Shown: positions 48,860-58,204 of the stretch, piece by piece
Layout: each line of letters starts with the position of its first letter
Numbering within the stretch: the first letter of the stretch is position 1
Source of the DNA: CAXPZW01 sp964221845
GTDB lineage: Bacteria; Bacteroidota; Bacteroidia; Flavobacteriales_D; Sanyastnellaceae
Direction: 5' to 3'
DNA length: 64,000 bases
Assembly (NCBI GenBank): GCA_964221845.1
Contig: CAXPZW010000032.1
Location: 62,001 to 126,000 of the forward strand
Notes under the pieces: generated by a model
Seen by the model: only the letters and a program-made list of their open reading frames with translations
The model's database searches: none
Told to the model about the DNA's origin: nothing
Translations under genes and position numbers: made by a program

Positions 48860-49447
48860 TTACTGCATGGTAAGCTGGATGTTGTGCTTTTCGACCACCT
48901 TGCGCAGGTTGATCAGCGCGTAGCGCATACGCCCCAGCGCAGTGTTGATGCTGATGTTGTTCATCTCAGCAATCTCCTTGAAGCTCATTTTGTAGTAGAG
49001 GCGCATGACCACCACTTCCTTTTGCTCGGGTGGCAGGTGCTTGAGCAGGCCTTTGACCTCGCCCATGATTTGGTCGCGTACCATTTGATCTTCGGCGTTG
49101 AGCTCGTCGCGGCCGATGGTGGCGAACACGTCGTTCTCGCCGTCGCTGCGTACAGCAGGCATTTTGTTGGAACGACGGAAGTGGTCGATCACCAGATTGT
49201 GAGCAATGCGTAGGACCCAAGGGAGAAACTTGCCTTCCTCATTGTACTTGCCGCGTTGCAGGGTCTGCACCACTTTGATACACGTGTCTTGGAACACGTC
49301 ATTGGCGATGTCGCGGTCCTTGACCATGAGAAAAATCTTGGTGAAAATTTGGTCTTTGTGGCGCTTGAGCAGCACCTCAAAGGCGGACTGGTTTCCTGAA
49401 ATGTAAGTACGGATCAGCTCCTGATCGGACATTTGTTGCATTCGCAT
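48860..49447 (-). CDS. ECF-type RNA polymerase sigma factor
   Basis: Region 2 has AFEVLLKRHKDQIFTKIFLMVKDRDIANDVFQDTCIKVVQ (about 23-61) and the segment GKFLPWVLRIAHNLVIDHFRRSNKM. Region 4 has LPPEQKEVVVMRLYYKMSFKEIAEMNNISINTALGRMRYAL. The protein is of the kind kept as a single, well-conserved ECF factor in most flavobacteria. No anti-sigma gene is adjacent. A start at the second Met (MSDQEL) is equally possible. It is divergent from uvrA across a 253-base region with inverted AAACGA elements. Confidence 0.92.
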   Translation of the reverse strand: MRMQQMSDQELIRTYISGNQSAFEVLLKRHKDQIFTKIFLMVKDRDIANDVFQDTCIKVVQTLQRGKYNEEGKFLPWVLRIAHNLVIDHFRRSNKMPAVRSDGENDVFATIGRDELNAEDQMVRDQIMGEVKGLLKHLPPEQKEVVVMRLYYKMSFKEIAEMNNISINTALGRMRYALINLRKVVEKHNIQLTMQ

Positions 49448-49535
49448 AACTCCCTCCCTCTTTTGTAGGTGAATACCTGGTTCTTTGGATGATTGAGAGT
49501 AGAGTCTATGCGATAAACGTTCCGATTTGGATTTT

Positions 49536-49567
49536 AAACGAATGGGGTCGTTTGAGTGTTAAACGAC
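49536..49567. promoter_or_regulatory. Repeated AAACGA elements between the sigma gene and uvrA
   Basis: AAACGA (49536-49541) is followed by GTCGTTT (49547-49553) and AAACGAC (49561-49567); the last two form a perfect 7-bp inverted repeat with a 7-base spacer, and the first copy is a direct repeat of the third. It lies 90 bases upstream of the sigma-factor start and upstream of the uvrA promoter, so it may bind a regulator of either gene. Confidence 0.5.
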
Positions 49568-49629
49568 ATAGGGAATACAGTTATTGTACGTCTTCCCCCC
49601 ATCGGAGTTAGATCTAATGTAAGGATAAA

Positions 49630-49659
49630 TTCCTGAAGCCCGCATTATATCTACCTTTG
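49630..49659 (+). promoter_or_regulatory. Promoter of uvrA
   Basis: TTC at 49630-49632, a 19-base spacer and TACCTTTG at 49652-49659 fit TTG-N19-TAnnTTTG with one mismatch in the -33 part. The leader would be about 35 bases. Confidence 0.7.
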
Positions 49660-49700
49660 CGCCTTGTTAAAATTCTTCAACTTTTCTTGCCACCCACCCC

Positions 49701-52517
49701 ATGAACAGCACCAAAATCGACCAGCTTGACCCCCGTGAGCACATCCTGATCAAGGGCGCACGGATGCACAACCTGAAGTCGGTGAATGTGGCCATCCCCC
49801 GCCGAAAACTGGTGGTGGTTACCGGGCTCAGTGGCAGTGGCAAGTCCTCCCTCGCCTTCGACACCCTTTATGCCGAAGGGCAACGCCGATACGTAGAAAG
49901 CCTCTCCTCTTATGCCCGCCAATTCTTGGGTCGACTGGACAAACCAGAAGTAGATAGCATCCGCGGCATCAGCCCGGCAGTGGCCATTGAACAACGCGTG
50001 GTGAGTCGCAGCTCGCGCTCAACGGTGGGCACCAGCACCGAGATCTACGACTACTTCAAACTGCTCTTTGCCCGCATTGGACGTACCTACTCTCCGGTGA
50101 GCGGCAAAGAGGTCAAGCGCCATTCGGTCACCGATGTGGTGGAAGCCACCCAGAATTGGGGAGAAGGCCGACGTTACTTGGTGCTGGCACCGCTGCGCAG
50201 CCGCACTGACCGCACGCTGACCAAGCACTTGGAAATCCTCATGCAACAAGGCTTCTCCCGCATCCAACTGGACGGGGCAACCCTGAACATCAGCGATGCC
50301 ATCGACAAGGCCCCCTCTTGGGAGCAGGAGACCTTTGTGGTGGTGGACCGCTTGGCACACAAGACCGACGAAGAAACCGCCCAACGCCTCGCCGACTCCG
50401 TAGAGACGGCCTTTTACGAAGGACGCGGCGATTGCATCCTTCAACCCACCGACGGCGATGCATTGACGTTCTCCAACCGGTTTGAGTTGGACGGCATTGC
50501 GTTTGAAGAGCCCACGGTCAACTTCTTCTCCTTCAACAACCCCGTAGGCGCCTGCAAAACCTGCGAAGGGTTTGGACAAGTCATTGGCGTGGACCCGGGC
50601 CTGGTCATTCCCAATCCGGGACTCAGCATTTACGAGGAGGCCATCGCGTGCTGGCGCGGGGAGAAAATGAAGACCTGGAACGAGCAGCTCATGTATGCCG
50701 CAGAACAAAGCGGCTTGTCCATTCATACCCCCATTTCGGATTTCACCCCTGAGCAGCGTGAACTCATTTGGACCGGAAACGCCCATTTCAATGGCCTGAA
50801 CGACTTCTTCGCCTACCTGGAGGAGAAGTCCTATAAAATCCAATACCGGGTGATGATGAGCCGTTATCGCGGCCGTACCACCTGTCCCGACTGCCGCGGC
50901 ACGCGCTTGCGTCAAGACGCCTCGCACGTTAAGATCTACGGGCATTCCATCATCGACTTGGTCCTGCTGCCCATTGGAGAGCTGCGCGCGCTCATGGCCG
51001 AACTCCCGTTTGACAAGCGCGAACAACAGATTGGGAAGCACCTGCTCTTGGAGATCCGCAATCGCCTGCAGTACCTGTGCGATGTAGGGCTCGAATACCT
51101 CACCCTCAACCGCCTCTCTTCTACCCTATCAGGCGGAGAGTCACAGCGCATCAACCTGGCCACTTCGCTGGGCAGCGCGTTGGTGGGTTCGATGTACATT
51201 CTGGACGAGCCGAGCATAGGCTTGCACCCCCGCGACACCGAGCGTTTGATTGTGGTCCTCAAACAATTGCGCGACAAAGGCAACACCGTGATCGTGGTGG
51301 AGCACGACGAAGAAATCATGCGCGCCGCTGATTACTTAGTAGACATGGGGCCAGGCGCCGGTGTGCACGGCGGCGAAGTGGTGTTCAGCGGCACTCCGGA
51401 GAAATTGTTGGAAGCCGACAACCTCACCGCACGCTACCTTACCGGACGCGAACAGATCTCTACACCTGAGGTGGCCAACCCCTGGAAAGACCGCATCGTC
51501 ATCAAAGGCGCTGCAGAACACAACCTCAAAGGGTTGGATGTGACCATTCCGCTTCGCGCCATGACGGTGGTCAGCGGAGTCAGCGGCTCTGGTAAATCCA
51601 CCCTCATCGGAGACATCTTCTACCCCGGACTGCAACGCCACCTAGGCCTGCACTCTGATCGCGTGGGCACGTACGAAGGCTTGGAGGGCGACATGGGCAC
51701 CTTGGGTGACGTTCAGTTTGTGGACCAAAACCCGATTGGCAAGTCCTCGCGCTCCAACCCGGTAACCTATGTGAAGGCGTACGATGAAATCCGTGCGCTG
51801 ATGTCTTCGCAACACCTGGCCAAAACCCGCGGATACAAACCGGCGCATTTCTCGTTCAATGTGGCGGGTGGACGGTGTGACAACTGCGAAGGCGAAGGCG
51901 CAGTGACCATTGAAATGCAATTCATGGCCGACATCAAACTGACCTGCGACGTATGCAAAGGCGACCGTTTCAAGGATGAGATCTTGGAGGTCACCTACCG
52001 CGAGAATAACATCGCGGACATCTTGCAACTCAGCATCGATGAAGCCATTGCCTTCTTTGCCGAAGGCACCACCAACACCGAAAAGAAGCTGGTCAAAAAG
52101 CTTCAGCCGCTCAGCGACGTTGGATTGGGCTACATGGCTCTAGGACAATCCTCCAGTACCTTGTCGGGAGGAGAAGCCCAACGCGTCAAGCTCGCGGCCT
52201 TTTTGGCCCAAGGCGAACGCGCCAAGCACACCCTGTTCATCTTTGATGAGCCCACTACTGGTCTTCATGTGGACGACGTTCGCAAACTTTTAGACGCGTT
52301 TCGTGCTTTGTTATCACAAGGACACAGCCTCGTGATCATTGAACACAACCTTGACGTCATCAAAAACGCAGACTGGGTTGTGGATTTGGGACCCGACGGC
52401 GGCAAAGGTGGAGGAACCTTGGTGTACGAAGGCACGCCGCAAGGCTTGTTGGAACACCCCAACTCCCACACCGGTACCGCACTCGCCCAACACCTCAGCC
52501 GCGCGTCTGCCCTTTAA
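49701..52517 (+). CDS. uvrA: Excinuclease ABC subunit A
   Basis: This is the DNA damage-recognition ATPase of nucleotide excision repair. The first ATPase has GLSGSGKSSLAFDTLYAEGQRRYVES (near residue 38). The first ABC signature is LSGGESQRINLATSLGS, and the second half has VSGVSGSGKSTLIGDIFYP and LSGGEAQRVKLAAFLA. Zinc-binding Cys pairs are seen in CPDCRG and in the CDNCEGEG/CDVCKGD loop. The CxxC pair before FSFNNPVGACKTC is replaced by FELD, which I recall as common in this phylum. The length of 938 residues is standard. msrB starts 12 bases after its stop. Confidence 0.97.
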   Translation: MNSTKIDQLDPREHILIKGARMHNLKSVNVAIPRRKLVVVTGLSGSGKSSLAFDTLYAEGQRRYVESLSSYARQFLGRLDKPEVDSIRGISPAVAIEQRVVSRSSRSTVGTSTEIYDYFKLLFARIGRTYSPVSGKEVKRHSVTDVVEATQNWGEGRRYLVLAPLRSRTDRTLTKHLEILMQQGFSRIQLDGATLNISDAIDKAPSWEQETFVVVDRLAHKTDEETAQRLADSVETAFYEGRGDCILQPTDGDALTFSNRFELDGIAFEEPTVNFFSFNNPVGACKTCEGFGQVIGVDPGLVIPNPGLSIYEEAIACWRGEKMKTWNEQLMYAAEQSGLSIHTPISDFTPEQRELIWTGNAHFNGLNDFFAYLEEKSYKIQYRVMMSRYRGRTTCPDCRGTRLRQDASHVKIYGHSIIDLVLLPIGELRALMAELPFDKREQQIGKHLLLEIRNRLQYLCDVGLEYLTLNRLSSTLSGGESQRINLATSLGSALVGSMYILDEPSIGLHPRDTERLIVVLKQLRDKGNTVIVVEHDEEIMRAADYLVDMGPGAGVHGGEVVFSGTPEKLLEADNLTARYLTGREQISTPEVANPWKDRIVIKGAAEHNLKGLDVTIPLRAMTVVSGVSGSGKSTLIGDIFYPGLQRHLGLHSDRVGTYEGLEGDMGTLGDVQFVDQNPIGKSSRSNPVTYVKAYDEIRALMSSQHLAKTRGYKPAHFSFNVAGGRCDNCEGEGAVTIEMQFMADIKLTCDVCKGDRFKDEILEVTYRENNIADILQLSIDEAIAFFAEGTTNTEKKLVKKLQPLSDVGLGYMALGQSSSTLSGGEAQRVKLAAFLAQGERAKHTLFIFDEPTTGLHVDDVRKLLDAFRALLSQGHSLVIIEHNLDVIKNADWVVDLGPDGGKGGGTLVYEGTPQGLLEHPNSHTGTALAQHLSRASAL

Positions 52518-52529
52518 AACGCACTGCGC

Positions 52530-53030
52530 ATGAAAACCTATTGGATCTTAGTCGCGGTCACCGTAGCCCTGGTGGCTTGCGCATCCCGCACCTTGCCAGA
52601 TCAAACCGAACGCACCAAACCTTTCGAAGGCGAGACCGTGCGCAAAACAACCGAGCAATGGCAAGCCCAACTCACCGACGCCGAGTACCAAGTGCTTCGC
52701 GGTCACGGCACCGAGCGTGCCTTCACCGGTGAATTATGGGACCACAAGGAAAAAGGCACTTACCTCTGCGGGGGATGCGGTCTGTCCCTGTTCCACAGCG
52801 ACACCAAGTTCAAATCCGGTACCGGGTGGCCCAGCTACTACCAGCCCATTGACGCCTCACACGTGGGCGAGACGGTGGACAACAGCTACGGCATGAGCCG
52901 CATAGAGGTCCATTGCAACAGGTGCGACGGACACCTGGGTCACGTGTTTCACGACGGCCCACAACCTAGCGGGTTGCGCTACTGCATCAACTCGGTCAGC
53001 CTCGATTTTGAGCCCGACTCTGAACCATAA
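52530..53030 (+). CDS. msrB: Lipoprotein methionine-R-sulfoxide reductase
   Basis: A signal with lipobox ALVACAS (Cys near 17) makes this an envelope-anchored MsrB. The MsrB fold runs from about residue 40, with zinc ligands CGGCG and CNRCDGHLGHVFHDG, the substrate segment GTGWPSYYQP and the catalytic Cys in GLRYCINSVSL (Cys near 151). It repairs oxidised methionine in exported proteins. It probably shares a transcript with uvrA, although the link may be only positional. Confidence 0.95.
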   Translation: MKTYWILVAVTVALVACASRTLPDQTERTKPFEGETVRKTTEQWQAQLTDAEYQVLRGHGTERAFTGELWDHKEKGTYLCGGCGLSLFHSDTKFKSGTGWPSYYQPIDASHVGETVDNSYGMSRIEVHCNRCDGHLGHVFHDGPQPSGLRYCINSVSLDFEPDSEP

Positions 53031-53058
53031 AAAAAGCCCCGGTCATCCGGGGCTTTTT
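53031..53058. terminator. Bidirectional terminator after msrB
   Basis: AAAAAGCCCCGG and CCGGGGCTTTTT form a 12-bp stem around TCAT, with A-rich and T-rich flanks on both sides, so it can also end the convergent minus-strand transcript whose stop is at 53082. Confidence 0.93.
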
Positions 53059-53081
53059 GTTTGAATGGGAAGGTGTAAGGT

Positions 53082-53906
53082 TTACCCGCAAGTAAAGGTC
53101 ACACCCGTTTCTTTCCAGAGTTCGCCGTTGGTCATCTTGAAGGCTTCCCGCAAGCGTGTCAACTCGTTTGTTTTGGCCTCGAAATCGCGCTGCATGCCTT
53201 TGATTTCATCGCTGTCGCGGCGCACCCCGCCAGTGTTGACCTTTTGGTTGATGGTCACTTGGATTTTCTCGAGTTCGGCTTTGATGGCCTCTACCTTGCC
53301 ACGCAAACGGTCTTGCTCGGCAATTTTGGCTTCGTTGCTGTTGAGTTTCTTGCCTGACTCCGAGACACCGACTGTGCGGCCTTGGAGGTTGATGGTAGCC
53401 GTTACCTTACCGGTGGTGGTCAATTGCATCAACAACACGCGCTTTTTCTCGCGGGCATACACCTGAGCTCCGTCCGGAGTAGCGTACCATGTGCCGTCGT
53501 TGCTGCTGAATCCGGCGCCTTGCTCCTCAAACGCCTTGAAGCCGTCGTCCAGCATAAACTGGGCTACTTGGTTAACGTAGTTGTCTTCCAAACCAATGGT
53601 AAACCAGCTGTCGTACTTGAGCGAAGCATCCATTTTGGTTTGCTTGCGCAAAACCTCACGGCTCATAGCGCCCCCATCAGGGTGCTGGTAAAACGGTTCG
53701 GTGCATGAAATCTGCAAGGTGTTCTCCTTGTCGCCGTAAATAGCGTGTACGTGGTCTTCGGAATGGCTGAGTACTGCGTAAACGCGGTAGGTGGTGCCGG
53801 GCACCAGGCCGCCGTTGTCCACTTCTTCCACTTCAATGCGCTGGAATTGAGCAGTGGCTGCGATGGCCATTCCTGTCGCGAGCGCTGAGAGGATCAGTCG
53901 TTTCAT
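53082..53906 (-). CDS. Secreted protein sharing the N-terminal domain of the two SprB-like neighbours
   Basis: From ATG 53906 a signal peptide (MKRLILSALATGMAIAATAQ) leads into a domain with TYRVYAVLSHSEDHVHAIYG, then FYQHPDGG and LKYDSWFTIGLED, which aligns with YSVYVTCTN...AVYG, FQHEFSG and LEYDSFLTIGKS in the larger proteins encoded upstream. The second half is a charged coiled coil (about 185-260), absent from the others. There is no CHU_C domain. It is the last gene of the unit, 46 bases after the PorP/SprF gene. It may bind the same ligand or assemble with the large proteins. Confidence 0.75.
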   Translation of the reverse strand: MKRLILSALATGMAIAATAQFQRIEVEEVDNGGLVPGTTYRVYAVLSHSEDHVHAIYGDKENTLQISCTEPFYQHPDGGAMSREVLRKQTKMDASLKYDSWFTIGLEDNYVNQVAQFMLDDGFKAFEEQGAGFSSNDGTWYATPDGAQVYAREKKRVLLMQLTTTGKVTATINLQGRTVGVSESGKKLNSNEAKIAEQDRLRGKVEAIKAELEKIQVTINQKVNTGGVRRDSDEIKGMQRDFEAKTNELTRLREAFKMTNGELWKETGVTFTCG

Positions 53907-53952
53907 CTGTCGTATTGTTTTGGTCAGGTTTGAGGCAAAGGTCAGGCCAAAA

Positions 53953-54903
53953 TTAATCAATCACACGCTTGCGGTCGAGGATGCGTGGACCGAGCGATCC
54001 CGAGCGGAATACGCCACGTTGGCTGTAAATGCGGTACCCAACAGTCAGCTCGTGGGTGTGCGGGCTGAAGTTGCGCGCATCGGTCACGGTGAGGTCGTAC
54101 GAGTATCCCACGACTACCCCGGCGAGGTTGGCACCAAAGCCAAAGGCAATGGCATCCTTGTGGCGGTAGGTCAATCCACCCCACACCACGTCTTGGAAGG
54201 CTACTTGCAAGTGCATGTCAAACTGTACCGGAGAAGCACCGGTAAACTTGATCAACCCCTTGGGTGAAAGCGTGAGCGCCTCGTTGATGGGGTACTCGTA
54301 GTTGGCCATGAAGTAGTAGTGGCGCGCGTTGCGGTTTTCGTTCGGAGCTACATCCGAATCCAAGTTCAGTTTGGTCTGTACCAAGTTGGGGAAGGCAAAA
54401 CCAAACGAGTAATTCTGGCCGTACACCATCATACCAAAATTGGCATCCAGCATCAAGGTGGACTCCATGCCGCCTTGTAGTGCTTGGTCGCCTTGGTCCC
54501 ACACTTCAAGGACCTCGTTGTCAAAAGTGTACTGGCCCAAGATGCCGCTGAGACCAAAGGAAACTGCGTCTTGGTTATTGAGGTCTACGTGGTACGAACC
54601 GGTCAGCTCCACCCCGGTGCGCTGGATGGCGCCTCCGGTGTTATCGGTGAAAAAGATGCCCCCGACACCTACCCGGTTGGGGAGCGAAGTGTGCGCGCTC
54701 AGGGTAGCCGTGGTAGGCGCCGAGGTGAATCCTGCCCACTGGTTGCGGTAGGTCACCATGATGGGCGTGTACAACTTGGTACCGGCCACCGCGGGGTTGA
54801 TCAGATACGGGTTCAGAGCAAACTGGGTGCGGCGTGGAAGCTGCTGTCCGTCTGCTTGGCAGGCCAAAACGGCCGCGATGACGATGAGTAAAATTCGCTT
54901 CAT
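53953..54903 (-). CDS. PorP/SprF-family type IX secretion membrane protein
   Basis: A signal peptide (MKRILLIVIAAVLACQADGQ) is followed by the family opening QFALNPYLINPAVAGTKLYTPIMVTYRNQWAGF. The rest is an outer-membrane beta-barrel with GLTYRHKDAIAFGFGANL and a C-terminal ELTVGYRIYSQ. In Flavobacterium johnsoniae SprF is needed for surface delivery of SprB, and proteins with type B (CHU_C) sorting domains tend to depend on a neighbouring PorP/SprF. Here it starts 12 bases after the SprB-like gene, fitting that role. Confidence 0.93.
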   Translation of the reverse strand: MKRILLIVIAAVLACQADGQQLPRRTQFALNPYLINPAVAGTKLYTPIMVTYRNQWAGFTSAPTTATLSAHTSLPNRVGVGGIFFTDNTGGAIQRTGVELTGSYHVDLNNQDAVSFGLSGILGQYTFDNEVLEVWDQGDQALQGGMESTLMLDANFGMMVYGQNYSFGFAFPNLVQTKLNLDSDVAPNENRNARHYYFMANYEYPINEALTLSPKGLIKFTGASPVQFDMHLQVAFQDVVWGGLTYRHKDAIAFGFGANLAGVVVGYSYDLTVTDARNFSPHTHELTVGYRIYSQRGVFRSGSLGPRILDRKRVID

Positions 54904-54915
54904 GTCTGCTTCTCC

Positions 54916-57900
54916 TTAGTATTTCACCGTTACCGTGCCCAAGATGGGGTCTTCGGTCTCGTCGTATTTGATGATGTAGTAGTAATCGGCAATCGGAACT
55001 TGGTTGCCGTTGCTGCGTCCGTCCCAAGGCACATCGTACCCGCGCGACTCAAACAGCAGTTGGCCCCAGCGGTTGTAAACCTGTACCAATGCGTCTGGGA
55101 AGTACTCCAAGCCGCCGATCAGCCATTCGTCGTTGTAACCGTCGCCGTTGGGCGTGAGTGCGGTGGCTACAAAGAAGCAGCCTACGTTCGGATCAACAAC
55201 TAACGTGGTGTCCAAGGTGCAACCCAAGCTGTCGGTGACAATGACGGTGAACGATTCGTTGCTTGGCAAGCCAATGGCAGTTTCGGTGGTCTGGAGCAGT
55301 GGATCGTTCCAGAGCCAAGTGATTTCGCCAATACCGCCGGTAACCGCTGCGGTGGCCGTACCATCGTTGGTTTCCCAACAAGTTTCCGGGGTGCTGAAGA
55401 GGGTCAGCTCCATGTCGGTGACGGTTTCTGCGGTGATTTCGATGGTGGCCTCCGAGGTGCATCCGGCTTGGTCTTCAGCAAGCACTTCAATGGTGCCTTC
55501 ACACAGGTTGTTGAGGTCGAGACCTTCGGGCTCGTAGGTGAGCTGTACAGGCGCTTGACCGCCGGTAGCAAATACGTTGGCAAAGCCATCACACATACCT
55601 GTACAGGTGACCTGCTCGGTGGCAATGAGGATTTCAATGGGCTCGGGCTCGTTGATGGTGAAATCCACACAAGCCTCACAACCGTTGCCGTCGATCGCAC
55701 ACAAAGTGTAGTCCGCCGCACACAAGCCTTCAATCGGGCTGAGGTCTGGAATGGCGCCGTCGTTCAAGGTAATAGTGATGGAACCGGTACCGCCTGAGTA
55801 CACGTAGCTGGCGGTGGCGTCACAATCACCGCCACAACCGATTTCGGTGGTTTCGGTCACGCTCATTTCCAAAAGTGAGGGCTCTGCAATGTCAACAGTG
55901 CCTTCGGCAGTACAGCCTTGGGCGTCTTGGATGGTCACGGTGTAAGTGCCCGGAGCCAAGTCGGTGATGTCGCTTGGACAAGGCTGGCTCACCGGTGAGG
56001 TGATCACAACGTCAGGGGTGCCTCCGGTACAGGTCACTGCAATGCTACCGTCGTTGAAGCCAAAGCAGCTCACGTCGGTAGGATCGAGTTGCACTTCGAG
56101 GGGTTCAGGAGCGATGATCTCAATGGCCTCCTCAGTGACAGTACAGTTGTTGTCGACATCGGTGATGCTGAGGTCGTAGGTGTCTGCACACAGTTCGGTA
56201 AAGGCGTAATCAGTAGGCAAACCGTCTACAGGCACTCCTGCAGCGGGTGACAGTGTGACGGTCCAGTTGGCCGAACCGCCGCCGCCCGCCAGGTTGCTGA
56301 TGGCGATCTCGCCAATACATGCATCCGAACATGTGAGTTGAGTAACAGTAAGGTCGTAAGTAATAAGTTCAGGCTCGGTGATGGTGACTTCATCGGTAAT
56401 CTCACACCCGTTCTCGTCGGTGGTGATGCAGGTGTAGGTGCCGGCACACAAATCGGTGATGTCGGGACCAGCAACGCCGTCACAATCGATGCTCAGGTCG
56501 CCGGTTCCTCCGTTGGCCTCGATGCTGATAGTACCTGAGCACTCGCCAAAGCAGTTGATGTCGGTGCTGGTTACCGTAGTTGCAATTGGATCTGGATCAA
56601 GCAGCTCGTAAGTGTCGGCGAAGGCGCAGCCGTTCGCGTCTTCCGCGGTAAGCGTGTAAAGGCCTTCACACAAACCGGTGATAGTAATGTCTTGAGGAGA
56701 GGTGCCAGTCACGTCCAACAGCGGACCATCGGGACCCGACCATTGCATGACAACGTCGCCGGTTCCGCCGGTCATATTCCCTTCAATGCTGCCTTCACAC
56801 GACTCGAAGCAAGGTGAGTTGTTGAGGGTGAGTACTGGAACCAGTTCTGCAGGACAGGTCAGGTCAAAGCTCTCGGTGTAAGTACATCCGTTGGCGTCGG
56901 ATACCGTGAGGTTGGCGGTGCCGCAAGGCAGATCGGTGAAGCACTCGCCTGAGTTGATGGTGTGGGTGGTGCCCGCGCCATCCACCAATTCAATGGAGAT
57001 CGGATCGGCGCCACCTACGACGTCTACACAGATTTCACCAATGTTCTCGCCAAAGCAGAGGATGTCTTGGGTGAAGTCGGTGGTGACCATCAATTCGGCC
57101 GGTTCTACAAAGCTGAATACTTCAGTGGTGTCGAAGCAGCCAAAGCCGTCCATCAATGCCAAGTAGTAGTTACCTTCGGGGATGGCGGCAAACTGCTCGC
57201 CGGTCACTGCGCTGATAAAGGTGTCGTCGTCGGCGTCGAAAAGTTCGAGGGTGAGCTCGCCGTTTCCGCCGCCACCCACTTCAACTGTAGCCAGTTCGCC
57301 GAAACAGTCAATGGGATCCACCACGGTCAAATCCGCATCAAGCGGAGTAGTGGTGCACGGGTTAAAGCCGGTAGAATCGAAGCACTCTTGCGAGATGCAC
57401 GCGTCTTCCTGACACCCTTCTTCGAACACCTGCACACAAAAGCTGATGTTGAATGCGTCAGTAGAACCGCCGCCAGCACCGCCAGGACCTACGCCACTCG
57501 GGCCGGGGTTTTCGTCAGTACCTGCACAGGTGGTGATTTGCGCCACTTTTACACGGAGGTCTGATCCACACTGCGCGTTGGCCGAACCTGCAAGAGAGAA
57601 GATCGCACCATCGTCAATGAACAAGTCGTCGCCGTCGAAGTAGTCGCCGTTGCCCACGCCGCCCGGGGTTCCTTCGAATTGGTTGATGATTTCGGTAGTC
57701 GGTGCCGGAAGTGCAAGCGCTTGGAATACGTCACCCGGCTCAGCAGAGTTGCTCTTGCCGATGGTCAAAAAGCTGTCGTATTCGAGTGAGGGGAACGTGG
57801 GAAAGAACAGCGGGTTGACCGATTCTACCGTGAAGCCCGAAAACTCGTGCTGGAACAAGCAGTTGTTGACGTCGATTTCATAGTTCTGCTCTCCGGCAAT

Positions 57901-58116
57901 CCCGTACACCGCCGAAATCTCGTCGGTTTCGTTGGTGCAGGTCACGTATACACTGTAGGTGGTGAAGCCGATCAGATCCACTTGGGTGAGGCCTTCGTCG
58001 TAGATCGTGGAATGGACGGTGTCCACTTCAATCACGACGTCTACAGCCTGGGAGAAGACAGTGCCTCCGCACACGCACAGCAAGCAGGTAAGCAGGAACG
58101 ATTGGATGGTTTTCAA
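54916..58116 (-). CDS. Large SprB-like surface protein with SprB repeats and CHU_C sorting domain
   Basis: I start at TTG 58116, giving the signal peptide KTIQSFLLTCLLCVCGGTVFSQ just downstream of a promoter-like element; the ATG at 58200 adds an unlikely leader. The N-terminal domain (to about 190) is shared with two neighbours. About ten SprB-type repeats of 70-90 residues follow, each with a CFGxCxGxIxxxxxGGTGxx core and a CxGxYTxxxxDxxGC end. The C-terminal 90 residues are CHU_C (ALTPNGDGYNDEW to GTVTVKY). It should be delivered by T9SS to the surface as an adhesin. Confidence 0.9.
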   Translation of the reverse strand: MKTIQSFLLTCLLCVCGGTVFSQAVDVVIEVDTVHSTIYDEGLTQVDLIGFTTYSVYVTCTNETDEISAVYGIAGEQNYEIDVNNCLFQHEFSGFTVESVNPLFFPTFPSLEYDSFLTIGKSNSAEPGDVFQALALPAPTTEIINQFEGTPGGVGNGDYFDGDDLFIDDGAIFSLAGSANAQCGSDLRVKVAQITTCAGTDENPGPSGVGPGGAGGGSTDAFNISFCVQVFEEGCQEDACISQECFDSTGFNPCTTTPLDADLTVVDPIDCFGELATVEVGGGGNGELTLELFDADDDTFISAVTGEQFAAIPEGNYYLALMDGFGCFDTTEVFSFVEPAELMVTTDFTQDILCFGENIGEICVDVVGGADPISIELVDGAGTTHTINSGECFTDLPCGTANLTVSDANGCTYTESFDLTCPAELVPVLTLNNSPCFESCEGSIEGNMTGGTGDVVMQWSGPDGPLLDVTGTSPQDITITGLCEGLYTLTAEDANGCAFADTYELLDPDPIATTVTSTDINCFGECSGTISIEANGGTGDLSIDCDGVAGPDITDLCAGTYTCITTDENGCEITDEVTITEPELITYDLTVTQLTCSDACIGEIAISNLAGGGGSANWTVTLSPAAGVPVDGLPTDYAFTELCADTYDLSITDVDNNCTVTEEAIEIIAPEPLEVQLDPTDVSCFGFNDGSIAVTCTGGTPDVVITSPVSQPCPSDITDLAPGTYTVTIQDAQGCTAEGTVDIAEPSLLEMSVTETTEIGCGGDCDATASYVYSGGTGSITITLNDGAIPDLSPIEGLCAADYTLCAIDGNGCEACVDFTINEPEPIEILIATEQVTCTGMCDGFANVFATGGQAPVQLTYEPEGLDLNNLCEGTIEVLAEDQAGCTSEATIEITAETVTDMELTLFSTPETCWETNDGTATAAVTGGIGEITWLWNDPLLQTTETAIGLPSNESFTVIVTDSLGCTLDTTLVVDPNVGCFFVATALTPNGDGYNDEWLIGGLEYFPDALVQVYNRWGQLLFESRGYDVPWDGRSNGNQVPIADYYYIIKYDETEDPILGTVTVKY

Positions 58117-58137
58117 AGCGCTTTTTTTACAAAACGG

Positions 58138-58145
58138 TAAAGATA
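58138..58145 (-). promoter_or_regulatory. Promoter-like TATCTTTA upstream of the SprB-like gene
   Basis: On the minus strand TATCTTTA is one base from TAnnTTTG and lies 21 bases before the TTG start at 58116. No clear -33 TTG is seen. It suggests that this gene can be transcribed independently of the upstream paralogue. Confidence 0.4.
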
Positions 58146-58204
58146 GCGAATTCACTGAGGCGGGATTTGGGGCCGATTCCTTTGCCATGGCAAGCTTCAC
58201 GGGG

